A stretch of 64,000 nt of DNA from NCBI RefSeq assembly GCF_024171495.1, contig NZ_JALJZW010000006.1, positions 62,001 to 126,000 of the forward strand. Direction: 5' to 3'. A model generated the notes under the pieces. It worked only from the letters and a program-made list of their open reading frames with translations. It ran no database searches and was not told where the DNA came from. Numbering within the stretch: the first letter of the stretch is position 1; each line of letters begins with the position of its first letter. Position numbers and translations under genes: made by a program. Below are positions 54,048 to 64,000 of this stretch, piece by piece. This DNA is from Deinococcus sp. HSC-46F16 (lineage in GTDB: Bacteria; Deinococcota; Deinococci; Deinococcales; Deinococcaceae).

Positions 54048-55430
54048 CTACCGCATCTTCCCCGCATCCACCGCCGCCGCGAGTTGCCCTCCGGCGGCGG
54101 CCGTCACGACGAGGGCGTCCGGTGTCACGCTCAGCCCGGTCAGCCGCAGCTCGCCCACCTTGCCCGTCAGGGTGACGCCGGGCACGGGCGTGAAGGGGAG
54201 CCGCGACTGCACCTGTCCCCGCGCCTGGGTCAGTTGTGGCGTCAGGTCGAAGCGGGCCGCCCCCCGCAGGTACGCCTGGGCGCGGGCGTCCGCCAGCCAG
54301 CCCACCACCCGCCCGGTCAGCCCCTCGCGGCGGGTCACGACGGTGGGGTCACGGAGGGTCACGACGCGCCCGGAGGCGTCCAGCGCAGGCACACCCGACA
54401 CGTCGGCGGTGGCCCGCACATTCAGCCCCAGCGGCCCGGAAACGCGCACGGTGACGGCGGCGTTCAGGTGCGGTCCCCGGCCCGTCACCACGACATTCTC
54501 GACCCGCAGGGTGGGGGAGAGGGGCAGCGGCAGGGTCACCGTCCGCGCGGCGGCGGCGCGGGTGGCCGCCCGTGACAGGTCCGGGTAGGGCAGGCGCACG
54601 GGGAGGGCAAGGGCCACGCCGGGCGTCGGCGGCTCGGCCACCCGCAGCGGGGGGAGCGGCGCGGGGGCCTGAGCCGGGGCGCGGCCCAGCCCAGCGGAAA
54701 GGTCAAAGGTCGCGCCCACCGTGAGCTTCAGCGCGTCCCCCGTGAAGCGGAACGGGCTGACGGTCAGGGTGCGCGGCGTCACGCGGGCGTAGGCGGGTTC
54801 CGGCGCGGGGAGCGTCCAGGGCTGCCCCGCCCGCGCCCACAGTGCCCCGGCGCGGTCCCGCAGGTCGGCCCCCTCGCGCACCGCCCGCTCGATGTCGGCA
54901 GTCACGCGGTCCAGCGCCGCCCGCACCTGCCCGTCCACCAGCGACTGCACGCTGACCCGCACGCCGGGCGTCAGCTCCACGCTCAGGGGGTCGGTCCACT
55001 CCACCGTCCCCGCGACCTTCACCCCGGCCTGCCAGTCGGTCCCGAGGGTGGGCGTCAGGCGCAGGCTCACCGTCGCCTCGCCGCCGAAGTCGCGGCCCAG
55101 GGCCGAGCCCAGGCCCTGTCCCTCGGCGCGGAAGGCGGCCCGCAGCGGCACGCGCACCAATAGGGCGTCCCCCTCCGGCGTGGCCCCCACCCGCACATGC
55201 CCGGTGCGGGTGACCGTGCCCGTCAGCCGCACGCCCAGCAGCCCGCCCGCGAGGGGCCGCGTCTCGTCCAGCCGGGCGAACTCGGCCGGAACACGGGCAT
55301 TGGCCGCCGCCTGCACGCCGGAGAGCGGCACCGTGACGGGCAGGACCAGCGAGGAACGGGGCACGCTCTGGGCTTCGGCGGGGGCGGTCATCAGGGCAGT
55401 GGACAGCAGAGGGATGAGAAGGCGTCGCAT
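54048..55430 (-). CDS. Exported DUF4403-like protein
   Basis: A 460-residue protein with a signal peptide (MRRLLIPLLSTALMTAPAEA). The mature part begins with SSLVLPVTVPLSGVQAAANA, a YceB/DUF4403-like opening, and consists of repeated beta-rich segments (LTGTVTRTGHVRVG, LTVSPFRFTGDALKLTVGA, LPFTPVPGVTLTGKVGELRL), resembling lipid-binding tubular proteins. It probably acts in the envelope; function unknown. TAGCCT (55443-55448, minus strand) lies 12 bases before the ATG at 55430, giving a leader of about five bases. Confidence 0.75.
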   Translation of the reverse strand: MRRLLIPLLSTALMTAPAEAQSVPRSSLVLPVTVPLSGVQAAANARVPAEFARLDETRPLAGGLLGVRLTGTVTRTGHVRVGATPEGDALLVRVPLRAAFRAEGQGLGSALGRDFGGEATVSLRLTPTLGTDWQAGVKVAGTVEWTDPLSVELTPGVRVSVQSLVDGQVRAALDRVTADIERAVREGADLRDRAGALWARAGQPWTLPAPEPAYARVTPRTLTVSPFRFTGDALKLTVGATFDLSAGLGRAPAQAPAPLPPLRVAEPPTPGVALALPVRLPYPDLSRAATRAAAARTVTLPLPLSPTLRVENVVVTGRGPHLNAAVTVRVSGPLGLNVRATADVSGVPALDASGRVVTLRDPTVVTRREGLTGRVVGWLADARAQAYLRGAARFDLTPQLTQARGQVQSRLPFTPVPGVTLTGKVGELRLTGLSVTPDALVVTAAAGGQLAAAVDAGKMR

Positions 55431-55442
55431 GGGGTGGGGTTC

Positions 55443-55448
55443 AGGCTA
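55443..55448 (-). promoter_or_regulatory. -10 element TAGCCT of the DUF4403-like gene
   Basis: TAGCCT on the minus strand lies 12 bases before the ATG at 55430. Confidence 0.45.
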
Positions 55449-55484
55449 AGGGTGAGGGATGAGCGCCGGGCCATAGGCAACGGC

Positions 55485-55490
55485 TACGCT
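55485..55490 (+). promoter_or_regulatory. Leaderless -10 element TACGCT of the YjbQ-type gene
   Basis: TACGCT ends six bases before the ATG at 55497. Confidence 0.55.
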
Positions 55491-55496
55491 GCGGGC

Positions 55497-55922
55497 ATGT
55501 GGGCACAACATGACCTCCGCCTCCGCCCCTTCCCGCGCGGCTTTCACCTGGTCACCCGCGAGGTCGTCGCCGGGGTGCCCGGACTTGCGCGGGTGCGGGT
55601 GGGCCTGCTGCACGTCTTCCTCCAGCACACCTCGGCCAGCCTCGCCCTGAACGAGAACGCCTCGCCGGACGTGCGGCGGGACTTCGAGCGGTATTTCAAC
55701 CACCTCGTGCCCGACGGCTGGCCGGAGTTCGAGCACACCCTGGAAGGCCCCGACGATATGGCCGCGCACATCAAGGCCAGCCTGCTGGGACCGTCCCTGA
55801 CCCTGCCCGTGCGCGGGGGGCGGCTGGCGCTGGGCACGTGGCAGGGGATTTACCTGTGTGAGCACCGAGACGACGGGGGAGCGCGGCGGCTGGTGCTGAC
55901 CTTGCAGGGCGAGGAGGGGTAG
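55497..55922 (+). CDS. YjbQ/UPF0047 family protein
   Basis: A 141-residue single-domain protein. GLLHVFLQHTSASLALNENA is the UPF0047 signature, and GTWQGIYLCEHRDDGG near the C-terminus holds the second conserved His. Some members have weak thiamine-phosphate synthase activity; the true role is unclear. The ATG at 55497 follows TACGCT by six bases. The nitric oxide synthase gene follows after 59 bases in the same direction. Confidence 0.88.
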   Translation: MWAQHDLRLRPFPRGFHLVTREVVAGVPGLARVRVGLLHVFLQHTSASLALNENASPDVRRDFERYFNHLVPDGWPEFEHTLEGPDDMAAHIKASLLGPSLTLPVRGGRLALGTWQGIYLCEHRDDGGARRLVLTLQGEEG

Positions 55923-55981
55923 GAGGGGGCCTTTCAGAACAGGGGACATTCGGCGGGGGGCGGGCGCCGCAGCATGGGGCC

Positions 55982-57132
<1,151 letters not shown>

Positions 57133-57145
<13 letters not shown>

Positions 57146-57165
57146 CGCTTCAGCCCGCCGCCGCT
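57133..57165. terminator. Hairpin between the nos and penicillin acylase genes
   Basis: AGCGGCGG (57133-57140) pairs with CCGCCGCT (57158-57165) with a 17-base loop, overlapping the nos stop codon. It separates two convergent genes and lacks a T-run. Confidence 0.45.
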
Positions 57166-57174
57166 CCGTGAGTG

Positions 57175-59526
<2,352 letters not shown>

Positions 59527-59548
59527 CCTGCCTCCTTTGGTTAGGCCG

Positions 59549-60442
59549 TCAGGATAGGGGAGACGGGGCCGGGGAGGGGGCGGAAGCGGTGACCCGCTCG
59601 GGTTTTTGCGCCAGCGCCGCCCCCGCCAGAATCAGCGCCCCGCCCAGCAGCATGGCGGGCCGCAGGGGTTCCCCCAGCACCAGGAAGGCCAGTCCCACCG
59701 TGAACAGCGGCTCCAACGTCCCCAGCAGGCTGGCCCGCGCCGCCCCCAGCCGGGCGACGGCCCCGTACAGGGCGGGCACGGCGATCAGGGTGGGCAGCAC
59801 GGCTATCCCCAGAATCACGCCCCACTGCGCAGCGGTGTCCGGCATCCCCAGTTCGCCCCGCGCCCCGGCCAGCCCCCCGAAGGCGACCGCCCCCACCAGC
59901 GCGAGGTGCCCGGTGGCGGCCAGCGGTGTAACCCCCCGCAGCCAGTGCTCGGAGGCGAGCAGATAGGCCGCGTACAGCGCCCCCGCCCCGGCTCCCAGCG
60001 TCAGGCCCACCGGGTCCCGGTCGCCCGCCCCCGGCAGCCCCACGACGAGGCCCAGGCCTAGCGCCGCGAGCGCCACCGCCCCCAGCCGCGCCGCGCCCGG
60101 CCGCCGCCCCGCCAGCCACCCGAACAGAATCACGAAGGCGGGCGCGAGGTAGAGCAGCAGCCCCGTCGCCCCCGCCGTGATGCGCCCCAGCGCCCCGAAG
60201 TAGCAGAAGGTCGCCAGCACGTAGACCACCCCGACCCCCAGCAGCGGCCGCCGCTGGGCCAGGGTCAGCCCCCGGCCCGCGAACGGCAGCAGCGCGGCGG
60301 CGACCAGCCCGAAGCGCCACCCGAGCACCTCATAGCTTCCCAGCCCCACCTCCCCCGCGAGCTTGCCCCAGATCCCCAGCGTGGCGAAACTCAGCGCGGC
60401 GACGAGGGCGAGGAGCAGGCCGGAGCGGGCGGGGGAGGGCAT
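59549..60442 (-). CDS. EamA/DMT-family transporter
   Basis: A 297-residue inner-membrane transporter with ten hydrophobic helices in two EamA halves. The first half starts LLLALVAALSFATLGIWGKL and includes ITAGATGLLLYLAPAFVILF; the second includes LGAARASLLGTLEPLFTVGL and LGGALILAGAALA, the typical Glu-Pro motif before the ninth helix. Members export amino acids or metabolites; substrate unknown. The ATG at 60442 follows TACGCT by seven bases. It is divergent from priA over 97 bases. Confidence 0.9.
   Translation of the reverse strand: MPSPARSGLLLALVAALSFATLGIWGKLAGEVGLGSYEVLGWRFGLVAAALLPFAGRGLTLAQRRPLLGVGVVYVLATFCYFGALGRITAGATGLLLYLAPAFVILFGWLAGRRPGAARLGAVALAALGLGLVVGLPGAGDRDPVGLTLGAGAGALYAAYLLASEHWLRGVTPLAATGHLALVGAVAFGGLAGARGELGMPDTAAQWGVILGIAVLPTLIAVPALYGAVARLGAARASLLGTLEPLFTVGLAFLVLGEPLRPAMLLGGALILAGAALAQKPERVTASAPSPAPSPLS
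59551..59556 (-). promoter_or_regulatory. -10 element TATCCT of the penicillin acylase gene
   Basis: TATCCT on the minus strand overlaps the stop codon of the EamA gene (59549-59551) and gives a short leader carrying AAAGGAGG. Confidence 0.45.
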
Positions 60443-60449
60443 GGACTTC

Positions 60450-60455
60450 AGCGTA
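60450..60455 (-). promoter_or_regulatory. Leaderless -10 element TACGCT of the EamA gene
   Basis: TACGCT on the minus strand ends seven bases before the ATG at 60442. Confidence 0.55.
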
Positions 60456-60526
60456 GGCCCTCGCGGGGTAGGCAGGTCCCGGCTTGTCTGCGACCCGCCC
60501 CACCTCCCCCACCTGGTGCCTTGCGG

Positions 60527-60532
60527 TAGGGT
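60527..60532 (+). promoter_or_regulatory. Leaderless -10 element TAGGGT of priA
   Basis: TAGGGT ends seven bases before the GTG at 60540 (ten before the ATG at 60543). Confidence 0.5.
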
Positions 60533-60539
60533 CGGGCAT

Positions 60540-63056
60540 GTGATGTCGCCCGCCCCCACCCTTCCCCCGGTGCCTTGGCGGATGGCGCTTCCGTTGCCTG
60601 TCCCGGCGCTGGATTTTGCCGCGCCACACGGGTTCGGAGGTGTGGTGCCCGTGGGCTGCCGGGTGCTGGTGCCCTGGCGCGGCGGGCTGTCGGTGGGGCT
60701 GGTGGTGGGCGCGGGCGAGGGCGGCGCTGGAAGCCACCGTCTGCGCGAGGCCGTCCATCTGCTGGACGACGAGGACGGCCCCTGGGTCCCCCCCGCCACC
60801 GTGGAGGCGGTGACCGCCTGGGCGCGGGAGGCACGGCTGCCCGCCGGGCTGGTCTGGAGTGACCTCCTCGGCGTGGGGTGGGAGGTTCGGCTGGACCACC
60901 GGGTCCGGGCGGTGCCCGACGCGGACCTGGGGGCCTTCGGGTCGCACGTGCCGGGCACCGCCTGGACCGACGCCGCCGACTACTCGCCTCCCTTGCTGGA
61001 CGCCATCCGCGAGCAGGGCCTGCTGGAAGAAGCCTTCCGCCCCCGCCCCCGGTTGCGCGGGATGGTGCGGGCACGGCCGCTGGGAGAGGTGCCGCCTGCC
61101 GCCCGCACGGTGACTGTGCTGCGGGCCTCGGCTGAGCCGCCCCCTACCCTGACCCCGAAAGGTCGGGAGGCGTGGGCGTGGCTGGCCGAGCATGGCCCTC
61201 AGCCCACCCTGGCGGCGTGGGCCAGGGGCGCGGGCGTGAGCGGAGGTGTGGTGAACGGCGTGCTGAACGCGGGCGGGGCGTTCTACGCGGCCGAACAGGC
61301 CCCCCCACCCCCCGCCTGGACCTGGCTCCACGACCACGGCCCGGTGGACTCGCTGAGTGCGTGGGCCTCCCTCGCCTCGGCGGACGGGGTGGGGCTGACT
61401 CCCACGGCGGCGGGCACCCTGGCCCTGCGCGGCTGGGCCGACACGGTGCAGGAGGTCGCGCCGCCTCCCACGCTGGCCCCTCCCGTTCCGGCCCCCAGCC
61501 CCGCTGACCCCGACCGCCTCCCCGAGTCCGCCGCGTGGCGGCTGCACGGCGGGCGTCCGGCCTCGCGCTTCCGCACGCTGGCACCCCGCATTGCTCGGTT
61601 GCTGGAGCAGGGGCGCGGGGTCCTCGTCCTCGCGCCCGACCACGCCACCCTGCGCCGCGCCTGGGAGGGCCTCTCCGGGCTGGCCCAGGCGGCGGGCACG
61701 CGGGCCGTTCAGGTCAGCGGGGCGCTGACCCCGGAGGAACGCGAGCACACCTGGCACCTGATCCGCACGGGGGCGGCCCGGCTGGTGGTCGGGAGTTACC
61801 TCGCCCTGGTCACCCCGCTGGACGACCCCGCGCTGATCGTGGTGCTGGAGGAGGGCAGCGACGCCTACAAGCTCCAGTCCGGCTCGCGGGCCTTCGTCCC
61901 CGACGTGGCCGCGCGGGTGGCGACCTGTCACGACGTGGCCCTCGCGCTGGTCGGCGTGGCCCCCGCCGCCGAGAGCGTGCCCCTGCCCGGCGCGGTGCTG
62001 CCCCCGCCCCGGCTGCGGCTGCATGTGGTGGATTATGCCAACCCGCCCGAACAGCCCGAACTGGGGCCGTTGTCGTCCGTTCACCTAACTCCCGGTGACC
62101 TGGGCTACCCCCTCAGTCACGACCTCGTGCGCCTCCTGCGGCAGGTGCAGGAGCGGGGACGGCAGGCGGCGCTGCTGGCGCCCCGGCGGGGCTACTCGGC
62201 CCTGCTGCGCTGCCCCTCGTGCGACCACACGCCGGGCTGCCGCAACTGCGACGTGCCGCTGCGCTTCCATCAGGGCACCCGGCAGCTCACCTGCCACCAG
62301 TGCGGCTACCACGAGCCCGTCCCCGACCGCTGCGACGAGTGCGGCGAACCCATGTGGAAGGCCCGTGGCCCCGGCACCGAGTGGATCGCCGCCGAGGTCG
62401 CCCGGCTGGTGCCCGGCCTGCCCGTCTACCGCTGCGACCGCGACCGTCAGGACGACCTCTCGGCCCTGCACGCGGGGGAGGGCGGCGTGGTCGTGGGCAC
62501 CCAGCTCCTGCTGTCGGGCGAGGCGCCACCGAATCTCGCCCTGATCGGGGTGACGCTGGCCGACACCTGGCTGAACGTCTCGGACTTCCGCGCCTCCGAG
62601 CGCTACCACCGCCTGCTGCGCCAGCTTGGGGAATGGCACGTCACGCGCCCGCCCATGCTGGTGGTTCAGACCTTCCAGGCCCAGCATCCGGCCCTGCGCG
62701 TCCTGGTGGACGGCAAGGACGCCCTGGCCTACCCTGCTGCCGAGGAGCGTGCCCGCCAGGCCCTGGGCTACCCGCCCCACGCCCGCCTCGCGCAGGTGGA
62801 GGTCGCCGCCCGCGAGGCCCGCCGCGCGAGGGAGGTCGCCGTCGAGGTCTTCGATGCCCTGCACGGCGCGGGGGCCACTGAGGGTGAGGTCCTGGGTCCT
62901 GCCCCCAGCCCGGTCGCCCGCCTGCGCGGGGTCTACCCCTACCACCTGCTGCTGCGGGCGCGGAACGACACCCGGCTCTCCGAACTGCTCGCCACACTGG
63001 ACCGCCCCTGGCGGGCGCGGGTGCGGGTGGACGTGAATCCGCGCGGGGGGCTGTAA
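60540..63056 (+). CDS. priA: Primosomal protein N' (PriA) without helicase motifs
   Basis: An 838-residue PriA for replication restart. The N-terminal 3'-DNA-binding domain starts MALPLPVPALDFAAPHGFGG. The zinc region between the helicase lobes keeps all eight Cys (CPSC, CRNC, CHQC, CDEC; residues about 558-605). The ATPase motifs are degenerate: where active PriA has a GKT Walker A there is LHGGRPASRFRTL (near residue 335), and where it has DEEH there is VVLEEGSDAYKLQ (near 435). This agrees with the D. radiodurans protein described as a pseudohelicase. It probably loads the replisome by binding forks without unwinding. GTG 60540 is chosen from the TAGGGT spacing. Confidence 0.92.
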   Translation: MMSPAPTLPPVPWRMALPLPVPALDFAAPHGFGGVVPVGCRVLVPWRGGLSVGLVVGAGEGGAGSHRLREAVHLLDDEDGPWVPPATVEAVTAWAREARLPAGLVWSDLLGVGWEVRLDHRVRAVPDADLGAFGSHVPGTAWTDAADYSPPLLDAIREQGLLEEAFRPRPRLRGMVRARPLGEVPPAARTVTVLRASAEPPPTLTPKGREAWAWLAEHGPQPTLAAWARGAGVSGGVVNGVLNAGGAFYAAEQAPPPPAWTWLHDHGPVDSLSAWASLASADGVGLTPTAAGTLALRGWADTVQEVAPPPTLAPPVPAPSPADPDRLPESAAWRLHGGRPASRFRTLAPRIARLLEQGRGVLVLAPDHATLRRAWEGLSGLAQAAGTRAVQVSGALTPEEREHTWHLIRTGAARLVVGSYLALVTPLDDPALIVVLEEGSDAYKLQSGSRAFVPDVAARVATCHDVALALVGVAPAAESVPLPGAVLPPPRLRLHVVDYANPPEQPELGPLSSVHLTPGDLGYPLSHDLVRLLRQVQERGRQAALLAPRRGYSALLRCPSCDHTPGCRNCDVPLRFHQGTRQLTCHQCGYHEPVPDRCDECGEPMWKARGPGTEWIAAEVARLVPGLPVYRCDRDRQDDLSALHAGEGGVVVGTQLLLSGEAPPNLALIGVTLADTWLNVSDFRASERYHRLLRQLGEWHVTRPPMLVVQTFQAQHPALRVLVDGKDALAYPAAEERARQALGYPPHARLAQVEVAAREARRAREVAVEVFDALHGAGATEGEVLGPAPSPVARLRGVYPYHLLLRARNDTRLSELLATLDRPWRARVRVDVNPRGGL

Positions 63057-63072
63057 CTGACGAGGCGGTCAT

Positions 63073-63087
63073 ACCCCCAACGGGGGT
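63073..63087. terminator. Short hairpin after priA
   Basis: ACCCCC (63073-63078) pairs with GGGGGT (63082-63087) around AAC. It is compact and lacks a T-run. Confidence 0.4.
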
Positions 63088-63123
63088 GCCCTCATGTGCG
63101 CCCCCTGGCTGAGAGAAGCCTGA

Positions 63124-63129
63124 GACACT
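63124..63129 (+). promoter_or_regulatory. Possible leaderless -10 element GACACT
   Basis: GACACT ends six bases before the GTG at 63136 and supports that start. Confidence 0.35.
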
Positions 63130-63135
63130 GCCAGC

Positions 63136-64000
63136 GTGAGATCAAGAAGCCCACAGCGAGGCTCGTGGCGTCCACTCCTCCTGACGTTCGCACTGGCGCT
63201 GCCCGTGGTGTCGCCCCTTCCAGGTGCATCAGTGGCGCTGGCGGCGACCCAGGCCGAGCAGTCGGTGCAGGTGCAGGGACAGGCCCCCTTTACAGGCAAC
63301 GTGGCGGCGGCGCGGCAGGCGGCCATCACTGACGCGGTACGGGTTGCCATCGAGCAGGTGCTCGGTGCCTATATCAGCACATCGAGCACCCTGCGCAGCA
63401 CCGACGAATTCGAGCAGTTCCAGCAGCGCCTGATGAAGCGCTCGGATGGGTTCGGCCGGGTCACGCAGGTGCTGGCCGAGGGGCAGCAGGGGAGCCTCTA
63501 CACCGTGACCGTCCGGGTGGTCGTGGCCCGCCCCAGCCTGGAGCAGGAACTCAAGGCCTTTCTCGCGCAAAAGGGCGACCCGCGCATCATCGTGGCGATT
63601 CCGGAGGTCATCTTGCGCCGCACCGTCCCCGACCCCGCCGCCGAGACCGAAGTGCAGCGGGCACTCATCGCGGCGGGTTACCGGGTGGTGGACCTCAAGC
63701 AGACCGAGCACAACGCCCTGCGCGACGTGCTGCGCGGCGGCAGCCTGAGCGCTCAGGCGTTGGGTGACCTCGCCACCCGCTTCAAGGCCGACCTGCTGAT
63801 CACCGGGGAAGCCTTCGCGGAGGAGTACGGCACCGTGCTCTCGCAGCGGGCCTACACGTCCCGACTCGAACTCAAGATCGTGGACCTCGCCACCGGGCAA
63901 ATCATCTTCAGCGACGCCTTCACGGGAACGGGCACAGCGCCCACCGACGCGGTGGCGGGCAAGGCGGCCCTCCAGAACGTTGCCAAGACGGCGGTGCCCG
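63136..64000 (+). CDS. Exported protein with FlgT/LPP20-like N-terminal region (runs off the window)
   Basis: The frame is open from GTG 63136 to the window edge, at least 288 residues. The N-terminus has a basic stretch and a hydrophobic core (RPLLLTFALALPVVSPLPGA), a signal peptide with probable cleavage near ALAATQA. Next comes VQVQGQAPFTGNVAAARQAA then ITDAVRVAIEQVLGAYISTS, which resembles the N-terminal domain of flagellar assembly protein T and LPP20-type envelope proteins. The following region (DPRIIVAIPEVILRR, FKADLLITGEAFAEEYG) resembles CsgG- or LpoB-like domains. An envelope role is likely; exact function is unknown and the C-terminus is missing. Confidence 0.75.
   Translation, partial: MRSRSPQRGSWRPLLLTFALALPVVSPLPGASVALAATQAEQSVQVQGQAPFTGNVAAARQAAITDAVRVAIEQVLGAYISTSSTLRSTDEFEQFQQRLMKRSDGFGRVTQVLAEGQQGSLYTVTVRVVVARPSLEQELKAFLAQKGDPRIIVAIPEVILRRTVPDPAAETEVQRALIAAGYRVVDLKQTEHNALRDVLRGGSLSAQALGDLATRFKADLLITGEAFAEEYGTVLSQRAYTSRLELKIVDLATGQIIFSDAFTGTGTAPTDAVAGKAALQNVAKTAVP

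Noticed and set aside
63229..63900. A 223-residue minus-strand frame near the window end
   Set aside because: It is antisense to the exported FlgT-like protein that starts at GTG 63136 and continues past the window, which has a signal peptide and a plausible -10.

Overview
The window is a gene-dense, high-GC chromosomal segment of a Deinococcus-like bacterium. The evidence is the combination of an OmpR-type response regulator resembling the Deinococcus DrRRA type, a bacterial nitric oxide synthase, a primosomal PriA that has lost its helicase motifs, a Thermus/Deinococcus-style PilB with a long N-terminal repeat region, and dozens of genes whose start codon follows a TANNNT -10 hexamer by only 5-8 bases (the leaderless-promoter signature known for this genus). 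I see no prophage, transposase, CRISPR array or rRNA. Gene names rest on motif and family recognition by eye, without database searches.

Layout. 1-9.4 kb: regulators (IclR-type, ArsR-like), an MFS exporter lacking a proper stop codon, a sugar-nucleotide transferase with a hexapeptide tail, a small membrane-protein pseudogene split by an amber codon, hydrolases, a response regulator, a P1-family peptidase and a GNAT enzyme. 9.4-16.7 kb: tetrapyrrole genes (cobA-hemD, a precorrin-2 dehydrogenase coupled to hemA), an HD-GYP protein and ygfZ. 16.7-20.8 kb: a dipeptide ABC importer (dppA, dppB, dppC) on the minus strand. 20.9-26.7 kb: ddl and an iron ABC importer (binding protein, permease, ATPase) whose first gene is separated from the rest by about 1 kb holding a membrane protein and a small basic-hydrophobic ORF. 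26.8-32.2 kb: a TetR repressor gene with a palindromic operator on its own -10, followed by a 16-codon proline-rich leader ORF coupled to an RND efflux adaptor and pump.

32.2-38.5 kb: two zinc metallopeptidases, a proline-rich small protein, a dynamin-like GTPase, tRNA-Thr(CGU), rpoZ and a cell-wall amidase. 38.6-43.6 kb: dnaE and a membrane protein. 43.6-48.5 kb: a minus-strand run (pilT paralogue, DUF488, DinB-like, 5-FTHF cyclo-ligase-like, hexapeptide acyltransferase, fabI, small membrane protein) in which most genes have their own promoter, some embedded in the stop codon of the gene before. 48.7-54 kb: yfiH-yqeG and the type IV pilus motor genes pilB-pilT. 54-64 kb: a DUF4403-like exported protein, YjbQ family, nitric oxide synthase, penicillin acylase family, EamA transporter, priA, and the start of a secreted protein that runs off the window.

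Themes are envelope and transport functions (iron, peptides, efflux, pili, peptidoglycan), tetrapyrrole synthesis and core replication or transcription. The observations most worth checking are the leader ORF before the efflux adaptor, the small basic-hydrophobic ORF inside the iron locus, the extra membrane segments in the RND pump, the insertion in DnaE, the helicase-dead PriA, and a family of short palindromic repeats between genes.
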